NCBI GenBank assembly: GCA_030512295.1
Contig: JAULSR010000006.1
Span: forward strand, 744,001 to 808,000
Source of the DNA: Bombardia bombarda
Taxonomy: Eukaryota; Ascomycota; Sordariomycetes; Sordariales; Lasiosphaeriaceae
Direction of reading: 5' to 3'
Length of the DNA stretch: 64,000 nt
Part shown: positions 13,301-25,600 of the stretch, piece by piece
How positions within the stretch are numbered: position 1 is the stretch's first letter
Layout of the letters: each line of letters begins with the position of its first letter
Position numbers and translations under genes: made by a program
Notes under the pieces: model-generated
Seen by the model: the letters and a program-made list of their open reading frames with translations, nothing else
What the model was told of the DNA's origin: nothing
Databases searched by the model: none

Positions 13301-16152
13301 AAAAGGCGCATTTGGGCGGCGAAGCCGCAAGCCCAAACTGGCAGGCTGGGGCTCATGGGGGGCATGGGACCAAGGCGTCGGGTATCGCCCCCAAACCTGA
13401 TGTAGCCAAAGAGAAGCGGTTGTTAGTTGCTCGTTTGAGGCCATTCCGGAGCTCGGCAATCGCAGGCAGCCAACCACTGACAGCATAGCACCTGCCTTCA
13501 CTGACCACCTCACCTACCTGCCTAAGTAGCATCTCACCATGGAGATTACCTTAGTTGATTAGATAGGTACACGTGCTGCGGAAGAAACGTACTGGCGCCC
13601 ATTTGCTGCAGCCTTAGTAGGTAGGTAGGTATTAGGTCGATTGATTAAGTCCAGGGTCGCACCTGCATTTGCGGGCGTCTCACCAATGAAAAGTTTAATC
13701 TACGATACCACCGGGCAGCAAGTCGTTGGCTTACAATATCTCCGGGGCGAGACGGATCTCACGCCACCCACCTCGCCGACTTTGCAATGAGCAACAACAC
13801 ACAACACATAGCCTTTCGTCGATGACAAACGACCCTCGGGGCATTTCTCATTCCATATCCGTGGTTTTGGTACGAATATTCGTCTTGTCGAAAACAGAAC
13901 AGGGCCGTTCCTGCTTCGGGGTGCAGACCCTGGCGTCGATCCAAAGATAATAACCTTAACTCAGGTTGAAAAAGCACGGCCTCACTCATGGTCTAGACCA
14001 CGGTCTTTTTCTGCCCCACTCTCCGCCGCCCGTCAGCGACTGTCTCGAGGTCGTATCGTTGAAGTAGGTAGGTAATTATTATCATTCCCTTTCCACAGTA
14101 GCAACTGTCTAGGTTTAGAGGGGATGCTTTGAGCCTGAGATTCTCCTTGATTTCCCGGCCATGGAATAGAACACTCTTGGTGTGGACAGAAACAAGGGCG
14201 GACTGGATCTCGGTCATCACCCGTAACACAAGATTAAGCTAAGGCATTTATGTCCAGTCACACAGTCCCGAGTTTTCCTTCTTCCAAAGCTGTCAAGAGT
14301 TCCCACACTATTCTTTCGAGGCCGCAATCAATATATGCAGAATATATTGACCGGGGCTTCTTTTTTTTTCTTTCTGTTTTTGCGAGACCAAATGTCAATA
14401 TCCCGTTGAGGAGAGAGCATGTGGTGACCGACCGGTCCTGTTCCGGGGCGTTATCAGCGGTTTACACAGTACAGGTGCTTACGGAGTAGTTAGATACGAT
14501 GCGTGTTTGCTCAAGAAGACCCTTTTCTGCATCATGGTTCGGATATCTTCGTCGGAACAAATGACAAGTGTCCCGCTCGGCCGTCCTAGATGTGATCTTC
14601 GTACTATAGGGAGCATCAATGCTTTCGGCCTATCATTCATGTCACACCGGTAGCTGTCATGGAATCGTGCCAAGTCACCTATCTTGAATTGTGTCACACG
14701 CATTGCAGCGACAGTGCTTATTAGCCGGAAATTGAATACGTACGACGTGAGAGTGTTGACAAAAATAGCCAACCCCTTTGGTCCTGTTTGCTGAAGCTGC
14801 ATCGGCCCCCTGAGTGACGTCTACAAGGATTATGCTTGCCTGTTCGTCCTTTTATTCTATAGCTTACACGGATGGGAGAATATCATCATGCCCTTCGTTT
14901 TCGAGAATGGGGACAGAGGCAGAACTGGCGTCCGTGGCTCCGAGACGTGTCTCTGTCTCTCTTCCCCCTGACGATCGCGGTGGTAAGAGGGATGAAGATA
15001 ACGCCGAGTGGATCTTGCTTTGCATAAATGAGAAACACAAAAGTAAGACAAAATGATGTATAGATCCAATGTAAATGGAAGTACGTAAATTGTGTGTTGT
15101 CATTAAACTGATGAGATGTTGCATTGTTTACTTCGTAACATGAAGAGATACGATAGAGTCCGGCCAGTATGGAAGTTGTTACCGATTTGCTCAAAACTGC
15201 TCCGAAGATTCCTAGTCATAACCTATCAACAATGACGGGCGTCATCAAGATAATCAGAAGCTAAAGTAGAAACACTTTCCTTACCCCCATTTAGTTGACG
15301 TTGCCTCATCGCTTACTCTTGGACTGGCATTGTCGGCTGATCGTTCAACTGGCTCAGTTCGAGCACTAAAGATCAATGATAGCTTGATATATATCTACCC
15401 ATACGGTTTATCACATGTGTCTCGTTGCAGCTATCAAGTACCTAGATAAGTAGGCAGGTACCTGGTAGGTGTCAGCGTTTTAAACCTCTCTTGTGGAGAA
15501 GTCCAGGAGATAAACAGAAGGTTGACAAGAAAATTGCCTCATACATCATGCGATTGCCCCAATTCAAATGGATCTTCCACCTCAAACTTTGCATTCACAT
15601 CACTCCTGAAACATATCCATGCTTCAGAGCTTAATCTCCAGTCCCCCAAGGTTCAAGAAAACAGCTCCGCCCTTATCTTCAAACTTGCCTCATCCCCTAA
15701 CTAGGTACACTATCATGGCATCTCCTGAACATGAGCAAACCCTGTTTTAATCTGCTCGTCCTACTCCACATGTCAGCGTTGAAAGTTCAAAGTTAGCCCG
15801 AGTGACTCGATTCCAACGGAAAATCAACCATGCAAACCTGCTCAGCATCGTCACCTGCAAAGGAAAAGCTTTCAGTATCCATGTCTTCTTTCATTCTTTC
15901 AGAGTTACATCCAGGCAAACCAGGCCCTTAATCAGTTACCCCAACATATAACAAAAACAACATCATGACACAGCTTCATCTTTCTTTCCTCCCCTCTCAA
16001 TTCCCATCTCAGCTAGGTAGGTGTTTTCCTCCAGACCGTGGGGGGTATGTGTATTTATGTGCATCCGCACTTTCACCATCACCAGAACAGCTCAACAATC
16101 TCATGTTGTTTTGCTGTTCACATCAATCTCTTCATCATTCCATCCTATTCAT

Positions 16153-18138
16153 CTACAACTTGGAAGCCGGCGAAGGGCTGCCTGCAGATGTGATCTCGTT
16201 GTACAACAACCTATTTTTTCACACATCAGTTTGACCGCTCGTCAAAACAAAGGAGAGAAGGACAAAACTCACGATGTCAAGAAATCCGCATAATCCTCTC
16301 CCGTCACCTGTCCGGAAAAGTACTGCGCAGCAAGCTGGAACTTGTTGCCCTTGGGCGCCTTTGCCGACAGCTCGGCCGTCTGCTCCTTGAGCAGCTTGAG
16401 CGCGTACGCCTTGTCGACGCGCTTGCCCTCGGCCGTGGTGACGCCGTGGCGCACCCACTGCCACAGCTGACTGCGCGACACCTCGGCGGTCGCGGCGTCC
16501 TCCCTGTCATCTTGTCAGTATCCAACGACAGAAACTCATTAAGGAAAGCTTGGCTAGTGAGCTTACATCAGATAGTTGATAGGGACACATCCGACGCCGC
16601 GGATCCAGGCCTCCATGTAGCCCAGGCCAATGTTGAGGTTCTTGCGGATGCCGCCCTCGGTGATGGCGCCGGACACGTTCATGTTGAGCAGGTCGTTCTG
16701 GCCGATGCTGACGTCCTCGCGGCGCACAAACAGCTGGTTGGGCGTGGGCATGTGCTTGTTGAACACCTCGGTGGCGATGCTCGCGAGCGCCGGGTGGGCG
16801 ACCCAGGTGCCGTCGTGGCCGGCGCGCACCTCGCGCAGTTTGTCGGCGCGCACGCCCTCCATGGCGGTGTCGTTGGCCGCCGGGTCGTCCTTGATGGGGA
16901 TCTGCGCCGCCATGCCGCCCATGGCGTGCACGCCGCGCTTGTGGCAGGTCTGGATGAGGAGCTTGACCTGGCACGGAGGGTAAAAAGGTCAGTATTCAAG
17001 TTCTTTTAATTCTTCTGGCGGGGCAGCGAGGTCGAGATAAGGTAACCAGCAGCAGCAGGATATGCCAAGGCAAGCGACGGCAACTTACATATGCGTCCAT
17101 GAACGGCACCGTCATCGTTACGCAACCGCGGTCGGGTAGCACAAAGCTCGAGTTCTGGCGGAACTTCTTGATGACGCTGAAGATGTAGTCCCAGCGACCG
17201 CAGTTGAGGCCCGAGCTGTGGTCGCGCAGCTCGTAGATGATCTCGTCCATCTCAAAGGCGGCGAGGATGGTCTCGATCAGCACGGTGCCGCGGATGGTGC
17301 CGCGCGCCATGCCGATATAGTCCTGGGCCAGGTTGAAGACGTCGTTCCACAGGCGGGCCTCGAGATGCGACTCCATCTTGGGCAGGTAGAAGTAGGGGCC
17401 GGTGCCGCGCTTGACGGCCTCGAAGGCGTTGTGGTAAAAGTAGAGGCCAAAGTCGAAGAGCGAGCCGCTCATGGGCTCGCCGTCGACCGTGACGTGCTTT
17501 TCCTCGAGGTGCCAGCCACGCGGCCGCACGATGAGGGTCGGGAGCGTCCTGTCCGTCCGGAGCTTGTACTCCTTCGCACCCTGCTTGAAGTCGACCTGTC
17601 TCCGCACTGCGTCGTACAGATTTACCTGGCCGTTGACCATGTTGTCCCATGTCGGGGCGGTCGAGTCTATGAACGGAAGAGATGGTTAGTCCAAGCTGTT
17701 GCTGCTGCTACTACTGCTTCTGCACCGTAATTCGATCCCCCGTCCCCCTTTTTGATTATAAGGGCTAACCAACGAACCTTCAAAATCAGCCATGTAGGTC
17801 CATACATCGGAATTGAGAGCATTGACGACCATCTTGCGGTCCGTGGGACCTGTGATCTCGACGCGGCGGTCGACCAGGCCGGGGGCAGGCGGCGCGCCCT
17901 TCCATGTCGGGTTCTCGCGGATGTGCTTGGTCTCGGGCAAGAAGTCGGGCAGGGCGCCCCTATCGAGCTCGGCCTGGCGAACCTTGCGGCGCTCGAGGAG
18001 GTTCTTGCGCGTCGCATTGAAGGAGCGCTGGAGAAGGGCCAAGAAGGCCAGGGCCTGTGGCGTCAGGATCTTCTTTTGCGAGTCTTGCACCCGACCCAGG
18101 ACGCTCACGCCCTGCAGAATAGCGTCTTGGGAGGCCAT
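16153..18138 (-). CDS. acuE: Malate synthase, glyoxysomal/peroxisomal, five exons
   Basis: Condenses glyoxylate with acetyl-CoA to malate in the glyoxylate cycle, needed for growth on acetate and fatty acids. Exons: 18138-17778, 17666-17089, 16967-16567, 16503-16273 and 16210-16153. Phases close exactly to 1629 bp, 542 aa, the usual fungal length. The family signature RDHSSGLNCGRWDYIFS lies mid-protein. The catalytic stretch YLMEDAATAEVSR is rebuilt across the 16504-16566 intron and keeps the Glu-Asp pair. The last exon is only 58 bp and adds a tail ending in Ser-Lys-Leu, a PTS1 peroxisomal targeting signal; stopping at the TGA just inside the preceding intron would lose it. The start MASQDAI gives a normal N-terminus. 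Fumarase lies upstream in the same orientation, so two malate-forming enzymes are neighbours. The symbol follows Aspergillus usage (acu-9 in Neurospora). Confidence 0.97.
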
Positions 18139-19804
18139 GGTTGTGATTGGGATTGTTGGTTTGGGTGGTGGATGTTGCGGTCGGTGGGGGAAGGAAAACA
18201 ATTGGCGCGTGGTTTTCAGAAGTACGTCACTATTGAGAAGACGATTTTCAAATACACGCAGAAAGGAACTCTAGTCAAAATTGCCGAGGAAGCTGCGAGG
18301 GAGGAGGAGGAGGAGGAGTTGGATTTGTTTTGGGGAATGTGGAGAAGTTGAACAAAGGGAGAGGGAGGTTTAGGGGGCGCTTGTCTCTTGTAGCTGGCCG
18401 CCGCTACAAATACATGGACGGATACTGCTAATATGGAAGGTACGGATCTCGCATCTTGAATTGGGGGCCCTGACTGAGTCACTGGAGAATATCGGATCGG
18501 ATATCCTTCCTCTCTCACACTAGGACACCCGGACGCACCGCATGCGGCGAGCGACGAGACGACCATGACGAAAAAGACCGGGGGGCCGTCCTGGGTGCCA
18601 TGACAGTCCCCAGCCGCTATCCGTATCTAGTGCCGTGGTCTAAAACATGTGGTTGGCGGAGGCCATATCTACCTCACCTTATCAACCAGACCCCTCTATT
18701 ATCTGTAGATAGCTCCCAGATCGAGCTGTTTCCCACCGATGCACGGCATCTCTTCTCATTCCATCAATTGATCGGTTGATGGGATGCTTTCCCGGTAGGA
18801 GGGACGAGAACGAAACATGTTGGGAATGGCAAGAGCAAAAATCCAATTGGCACAAGACCCCTCACGCTCGCTCGCTGTGGGGAAGCTCATGGCTGTGACG
18901 GTGGACACACCTCACATGTGACATCGAGTGCCGGGTTTTGTGAGGTCATTGGGGGGCGTAAACCCCGCCATTCCCCCGTTCGCCATCCACATGCAAAAAT
19001 GATTGATGGACGAAAGGATCTTTTTCATCTTTTATCTTTTTAGGACGAGTGACTATTGTATATCGAGAGATAATAGACATAGCCGCTTTGTTCAAAGCTC
19101 AACATCTCTGGAGATAAGACGTCAACTGCCTTACCTCACATTTTCACATACCAGCCAGCAACTAAGCAGCCCGTATCGCTGATCTCCAACTCGCTCTGGG
19201 GCAACCCTAGCGCCTGGAATACCATGTAGCTAAGCCCTGGAGAAGGGAGCTTGGGCCATGCATGACAGCCGGATCAGAGCCGAGGTCTTACTCGGGTCGG
19301 CGGCTGGTGTGGGGGAGCTGGGGGAAAGCAACCTAGCCGCCTATGAAAGCACGGCTATGCCGATTATTTCCGACAAGCTCGAAAGCGGCATCTCGGTCCA
19401 GAAAAAGGAGAAACGGAAGCTGCGTTTTGCTACTTTGCAGTACGGAAAAGATCACAAGACCTCATGGATCATGAAGTTGGTTGGTAGCGGCGACAAGGTC
19501 CTTGAAACGGCATCCTCACGCAACTCAGCAGAGACAAGTAAACGATTGTGTCAAAAATATATATTTATACTGGTGGTATCAAGTCCTTTCCCAACTTCTC
19601 GTCATACACTGCATAAAGTAGGTAAGGTGTCAGGTAGGTGGTAGGTGGTAATTATTACACTGGGGATGGCAATGGTTGGCGCAGTGCGGGGAGAAGAGAC
19701 GTGGACCGCCATCGGCTCCTTCCTTCTGGCCGTCCACGAAACACGCGTTCCCCGCCTTCTTCCCCCCGAGCATGCAGTGGCGTCCCCCGGTTTAGTGGTT
19801 TAGT
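18139..19804. other. Intergenic region between malate synthase and fumarase
   Basis: Contains the malate synthase promoter (left part) and the 3' flank of fumarase (right part). A 128-codon plus-strand ORF at 19258-19644 has no recognisable domain and lies in the presumed fumarase 3' flank, so it is not called. TAGG/GGTA-type motifs occur at 19618-19650. Nothing else is recognised. Confidence 0.5.
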
Positions 19805-21604
19805 CTAGCCCTTGTAGGGGCTGGGGCCAACCATGAGCTCGGGCTTTACCAAGGAGTCAAACTCCTCCTCCGTCAGCGCCTTGAGCTCCATGGCGCTCTC
19901 CTTGAGCGTCAGCCCCTTCTTGTGCGCATGCTTGGCAACCTTGCTGGCCATATCGTAGCCAATCTTGGGGTTAAGGCAGGTAACCAACATAAGCCTGTAG
20001 AATAAAACGACAATCCGTGAGCATGTTGCAAACAAACAGAATTCCAGGTAAACAAAGAGTAGACTTACGATTCCTTCATGATGCTGGCGATCTTGGCCTC
20101 GTTTGCCTGCAAACCGACAACCAGGTTCGTCTCAAAGCTGCGCATGCCGTCCGCCAACAGCCGGGTGCTATGCAGCAGGTTGCGGATAATGAGCGGCTTG
20201 TACACATTCAGCTCAAACTGGCCGTTCATGCCACCAATAGTGCATGCGACGTGGTTGCCCATGACCTGGGCGCACACCATGGTGAGCGCCTCGCACTGCG
20301 TGGGGTTGACCTTGCCGGGCATGATGGAGCTGCCGGGCTCGTTCTCGGGCAGGTTGAGCTCGCCAAGACCGCACCTGGGGCCGCTGCCGAGATATCTGAT
20401 ATCCTGCGCGATCTTGGTGAGAGACGTAGCCAGCGTGTTCAAGCTGCCAGACGCCTGCACGATGGCGTCATGCGCGGCCAGAGCCTCAAACTTGTTGGGC
20501 GCCGTCTTGAACTCGGTGCCCGTCATCTTGGTGACCTCCTCGGCGATCGCCTCGGCGAAACCCTCGAAGGTGTTGATACCAGTGCCGACGGCTGTGCCGC
20601 CCTGGGCTAGGAGGCGTAGGTCGGGCAGGGAGCTCTCGACACGCTTGATGCCGAACTCGAGCTGCGCGACGTAGCCGCTGAACTCCTGTGCAAGGGTAAG
20701 GGGGGTGGCATCCTGCAAGTGAGTGCGCCCAATCTTGATGATCTTCTTGGCCTCGAAGTCGTCGACCTTGGCCTGGAGCGCATCGCGCAGGCTGCGCAGC
20801 GATGGAAGCAGCTCGCCCTCGAGCTCGAGAACGGCAGCAATGTGCATGACGGTCGGGAAGGTGTCGTTTGACGAAGCTGAGCGGTTGACGTGGTCGTTGG
20901 GGTGCACAGGCTTCTTGGAGCCCATGGTGCCGCCCAGGATCTCGATGGCCCGGTTGCTGATGACCTCGTTGGCATTCATGTTGGACTGCGTGCCCGAGCC
21001 CGTCTGCCAGACCACAAGGGGGAAGTGGTCAATCAGCTTGAGGTCTGCGACCTCCTTTGCAGCCTGCTGGATCGCCTTTCCGACTTTGGGGTCTACAAAG
21101 TTGCGCATCTAGTCGTTAGCTTGCGCATCCAGTCGCAACTGAGGCAGCGGAGAGCAAGAGAGAAAAGGGGCAAATACCCAGTCCAAAGCGCATGTTCACA
21201 GTCGCGGCGGCACCCTTCAGGATGCCAAAGGCCCTGACGATGGGCGGGGGCATCCGGTCCTGCGGCTGGTTGATGCGGAAGTTCTCGAGGGAGCGCTCAG
21301 TCTGGGCACCCCAATACTTGTCGGCGGGGACCTGGACCTCGCCAAAGGCATCGCTCTCGGTTCTGGTGGCTGAAGCCATTCTGGTCGAGCTGGCGTGGAA
21401 GTTTCGTTGTTGCTGCTGCTTGGTCGGTGGCGTCGAAGAGGGGTTACCAAACGACTTTGTGGCAACGGTAGCGGTAGCAATTGACGTAACCGGAATCGGG
21501 GTCGACGTTACGAGACATGTGCTCAACAGTCTCGCGGGGGGCACCCTCGGCTTAGCAAACCCCCTTCGGACTGCGGGCCCGGCAGCTCGCACCGATCGAA
21601 GCAT
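19805..21604 (-). CDS. fum1: Fumarate hydratase, class II, mitochondrial/cytosolic
   Basis: Interconverts fumarate and malate in the TCA cycle; the cytosolic form of fumarase also has a DNA-damage role in yeast. Exons: 21604-21178, 21092-20069 and 19994-19805, which total 1641 bp and 546 aa. The class II signature GSSIMPGKVNP is present, as is the substrate-region motif TGSGTQSNMN. The Arg/Ser/Ala-rich first 75 residues look like a mitochondrial presequence. A second Met at residue 76 (ATG at 21379-21377, MASATRTESDAFGE) sits just where the mature conserved protein begins, so alternative initiation could give a cytosolic form; that is inference. The start was set at 21604 (MLRSVRAAG); a GTG further upstream is not used. 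An ATG at 21108 lies inside the first intron and is not a start. Splice sites are GTATTT/TAG and GTAAGT/CAG. Confidence 0.96.
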
Positions 21605-22656
21605 GACTGACGTCGTACGTTTGACAGTAGTCGCAGGTAGCACCCTAGTCTAGTGAGGAGCAGCTGGAGCAGCGTTTGCTGGCCGTAGGAGGGCAAAGGT
21701 CGACTAGACGAGCTAAGACAAGTCAACAATGACGACAAGAGACAATGACGACGAGGGCCGCACCAAAAAAAGTCAATTGGATCTAGTCGACACCACAAAG
21801 AGGGGATGGAAACCAAAGAGTGAAAATAATAAAAAAGACGGCAGCTTGGGCCAAGCGGCATTTGTCGCGACGCCAAAAAAAGAGAGGTGGAACATAGTGC
21901 CCCATCAAGCCCATCCATTCCCGCCCCAACAACTTGGCCGGCCCGCTCAGTAGCTCCGGAACATCCCGACACCAGAGCGATTAACTCCGAACCTTTGCCC
22001 ATGCCCGCTCCATCCGCCCACCCGTCTCCGTCTGCCACCTCGCCTGCTCTCCCTTTTAATGCCGAGTCCGCAGCCCCTAGTCCGCCGTCCGGAAATCATG
22101 TTCCATATCAATGAATGCACTGGCCACAGACATAACTTGGAAGAAAATTACAATAAATAAACATGAATTTCTGGCTAATGTCCATCTGTGCCTTTGTCTA
22201 GGGGTAAGGCGCGGATCCCCACGATTATAATTATGTGTGATTACTAATAAATAAACAAACCCCCTTTTACGCCCCGGGCATTCTTTCATGAAACTGATTC
22301 ACCTCTGACAGCATGAAGACCTTAACCGAAGATAAACATACTAAAAAGACAGTACCCAACAGTTTAGCTCAATAACTTCTCCCCCAATTCCCCATCTCCA
22401 TCTCGTGACAATAATGTCCACATTCTCCAGAATCCGCCGCTCAACTTGTCCAACCGGTATCTATCGTTTCAAGACAAATTGATACTGTTGTGTGCAACCA
22501 ACGCACAACAAGATTGACAGCCAATCCAAGAGAATCCTTAGTTCAGACGGTCCAGTCATACCAGCACCCCACGTGCTGGTAAATCGAGAGCAAATAGTTA
22601 ACAGTACATCGACAAAATCCCATTCCCTAAAGCATCCGAGTATGCAAGTGTCTCAA
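21605..22656. other. Intergenic region between fumarase and the kinase gene
   Basis: Fumarase promoter on the left and kinase 3' flank on the right (both genes minus). Short A-rich tracts at about 21760-21900. No ORF over 75 codons with protein character is unique to this stretch. Confidence 0.5.
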
Positions 22657-25600
22657 TCATGAATTGAGCGTCTTGATCATCATCCTGGACTTTTGCTGGT
22701 CGGTTACAAGCAGAGCACGGCTGCTGAACTGAGAGTTCATCTCGTCGACAACCTTGTGGAAGCTACTAGCTGCTCCCTTCTCTTGAGTGAACCGGGCGAT
22801 TGCGAGCTGATTTCGCTTGCCATGCTCGATGACCGTCATAAGCTCCACAGCAAAGGAAACCTCCTTCAGGTTCAGGTCTGTACAGCTGTCAGCACACATG
22901 TTTAGGATGGGAAGGGAGAGAAAGAGACTGACAGTTTTTGGCGCCCACACGAGCAAACACAATGTTGCGCTCCTTATCAACCTCAACGTTCTTGATGCCA
23001 TATTTGCGCCAATCTTTGAGCAAAATTGCAATTTCCTGCCGAGCCCGCCGTTTCGTGATGCCGAAGCAGAGATATCTCGTGGCTGGCTTGACTCGGAATA
23101 GACGAGCCAGCCAATTCTGCTCAACTTCAATCTTTCGAGTTCCCACTGCGTCGTCGCGATATCCACTTGGTCCAGCACTACCAGCAATACTATGCTCATA
23201 CTTACTTGCCTTGTGTCTTAAAGGTGGCAACTCATCTTCCGCATTGGGCATATCCTCAAAGTCAGAATCTGTTGACTCTGTTAGAAAACCCGGAACTTTA
23301 TCTATTTGATTGAAATACATGTCTCTCTTACCTGCAAGCGACATCTTCGGCTCGTTCTTAGTGCTTTTCCAGAATGAAAGGTTGAAATTTTTCTTCTTCG
23401 CGGGCTGGGAGGTCGAACTTCCAGTCGATACTTGTGACGTCGGACGCTGTGAATGGCTTGAAATTTCGTCGGGCCTTGCATCAATGGGTTGGGTGCTCTT
23501 GTCCATTACATTCACAAAGCTAGAAGTGTTCATATCCTCCCTAGAGGATCGCTTGAACCATAATGAAACTCTTTTCTTGGCAGCAAGACTGGAATCACTG
23601 TTCCGACGATCGTCGTCGGTGCCCTTTTGCTGGGCTCCACGAGTTGTCTGTGCTTTCAAAGCCAACGGTGCCGGCATCGTGTTGGCAGTTGTCAATGGTG
23701 GGCGGGATACCTTACGAACATTGAGAGGCTCGGGAATCATTACTTGCTCCTCAGAGCCGAGACCCGCAGGTGAGGTGACAACTCGAATAGTGTTTGAAGC
23801 TTTGGCTAGATAGTCCAGTCCTTTATTCTCGATTGCAGTTGGTGTTTCCGGGAAAAGGCGATACTTGCCAGTAGAATCCCGCGAAGTTGTGGGGGTATTC
23901 TCGGATATCGGAGGCAACGGTCTCGTGTCTCTGCTGAACTGGCTGTAAACGGGCTCCGAGACGATCCGCCGCTCAGCTGTAGGGCCGAGTCCAGGCGCAG
24001 CTCTGACATCATACGTGCTCTGCACCTGAAACACTGGCTCTATATCTTCACCATAGGTCATATTTGAGTCTGGAGTTGGAAATTCCTGCGATGGAATTGG
24101 AGGCAATGGTCTCGTATCCCATGGTCGAGTGTCTGCCTGATGTGCGCTGGAAGCAGAGGTTGGAGTCTCTGGGAATTTAGGAAGAGTAGCAGTTCCGAGA
24201 GAGAGTGAGAAGGGGCTGGTCTCACGGGACTCGCATCCCGGAGCAGATTCCGACATGATCAAAGAACTTTGGAAAGCCTCATCACAATCCCGGGCAATTC
24301 TATGGTTCAATTGCTGCAGCTCTTCGTTCCAGATAAAGCTGTCCTCCCTCGGCTTGCCAATGTCTATCATGGATTGACTTCCTGTGGCCCTGTGGGATTT
24401 GGCCTTGCTCATACGCGAAGGAGAAGGAGGACCCTGGCTAGTGGCAGTGCTCTCCCCCGCAATGCTGGCTGGAGCTCCTTGATATGTGTCACGGTTTCTA
24501 CGGTGACGGCGATCCTTGTTTCGAACATTTGAAAAGTCGACGGACCGTTTGGCTCGAGGATTGACACGAACACGAGGCGTGCTTTGATGGCTTCTGATGG
24601 AGCTCATGGAGCCCCGAGGTGATCTCAGCTGGCCGGTTGTAGTCACCCGGTGCGAAGTTCTCGAGCGCTCTCGGAAGGAGCCGTCTATGGAAGTATAGGA
24701 ACGATAAGAGCGAGATATGGCAGATGGAGCTCGCCGTACGCTGGGCTCAGCGTTATTGCGGTGAACCGTAATCTTGGCATGGCTAACCTGCGACATGCAT
24801 GGTTGCAGCATCTGGGATGCCTTGTACGGATCATAGCTCCTGACTGTGCCAACCTCGTCCACTTCAGGAACATTAGAGATGACGGTAAACCGAGAGACAC
24901 TTCTCGGGTGGCCTTTGCGCCCGGCCTGTGTAAATTCACAGGTTGAGATGCGTTTTTTCCAATTCGGGGGCTTCAGATGATGGAAATCGCTCTTTGAGAT
25001 TGGGATGTCATTGTTGTAGTTTTCCAGTCGAGTCTCCCTGTGGTTGTAAAGCAGGCGATAAAATAACTTCTGGTCGTTGATCCTATAGTCCACGATTAGT
25101 CCATGTCGCACCAAATTAGACCTTGATTTTGACGTACGTCCTCTCATACAGCTTCTCCGCCAGTTCTGTCTCTGTGAAAGAATGCCACAGAGCCTTCAAT
25201 TGCCTTAGAATTTGAAGATCAATCCCCCCATCAGGAATCGGCTCAGGGTTCTCAAGATGCGCAAGATTCGGAGGCTTTGTATTCCACGTCTGCACTTCGT
25301 CTGTATAAGCGTACTTCTTGATGACCTCGTGGCGCCACATCTGTTTCATCGTGATGCGGTGGGTCGGTTGAACCACAAGAATTCTCCGGATAAGGTCCTT
25401 AGCCTCTCTGGAGAGATGTTGTGGTATCTCATAGACGCCTCTCTTGGCTTTCCCGAGCATAGAATTTACGTCAGGTTCATCGAATGGCAGACGTCCAGCC
25501 AGCATGGCAAATAAAATGACCCCCATACTCCAGATGTCAATTGCTGATCCCTTGTATTTTTGATGCCGAAGCAGCTCTGGGGCAGCGTAATGAGGACTGC

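Larger units (their letters stand above)
5949..16152. other. 10.2-kb gene-free region upstream of the zinc-finger gene
   Basis: No ORF longer than about 190 codons and none with recognisable domains. Base composition is ordinary, so this is not a RIP block. Simple repeats include (TGTC)n at 6552-6580, (CA)n at 6898-6937 and (GAGGGG)n at 10285-10324. TAGG/GGTACCT-type motifs occur at 7722-7740, 8394-8408, 13511-13529, 13614-13638, 14064-14074, 15438-15470 and 16012-16023. The zinc-finger gene reads away from this region, so it probably holds its promoter and perhaps a long 5' leader. The right end should hold the 3' UTR of malate synthase. Unrecognised non-coding RNAs are possible. Confidence 0.5.

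Noticed and set aside
14479..14802. 107-codon minus-strand ORF within the gene-free region
   Set aside because: Some protein-like composition, but no domain, no neighbouring exons and no codon bias; not enough to call.
16269..16281. Malate synthase ending at the TGA after ADFLTS
   Set aside because: A GTGAGT donor overlaps this stop, and the next exon supplies a normal C-terminus with SKL.
19258..19644. 128-codon plus-strand ORF next to fumarase
   Set aside because: No recognisable domain, lies opposite the presumed fumarase 3' end, and has mixed composition without codon bias.
20065..21108. Start of fumarase at the ATG at 21108 (MRNFVDPK)
   Set aside because: That ATG is inside the intron 21177-21093; splicing to the TAG acceptor gives the continuous FGLDPKVG sequence and keeps the presequence.
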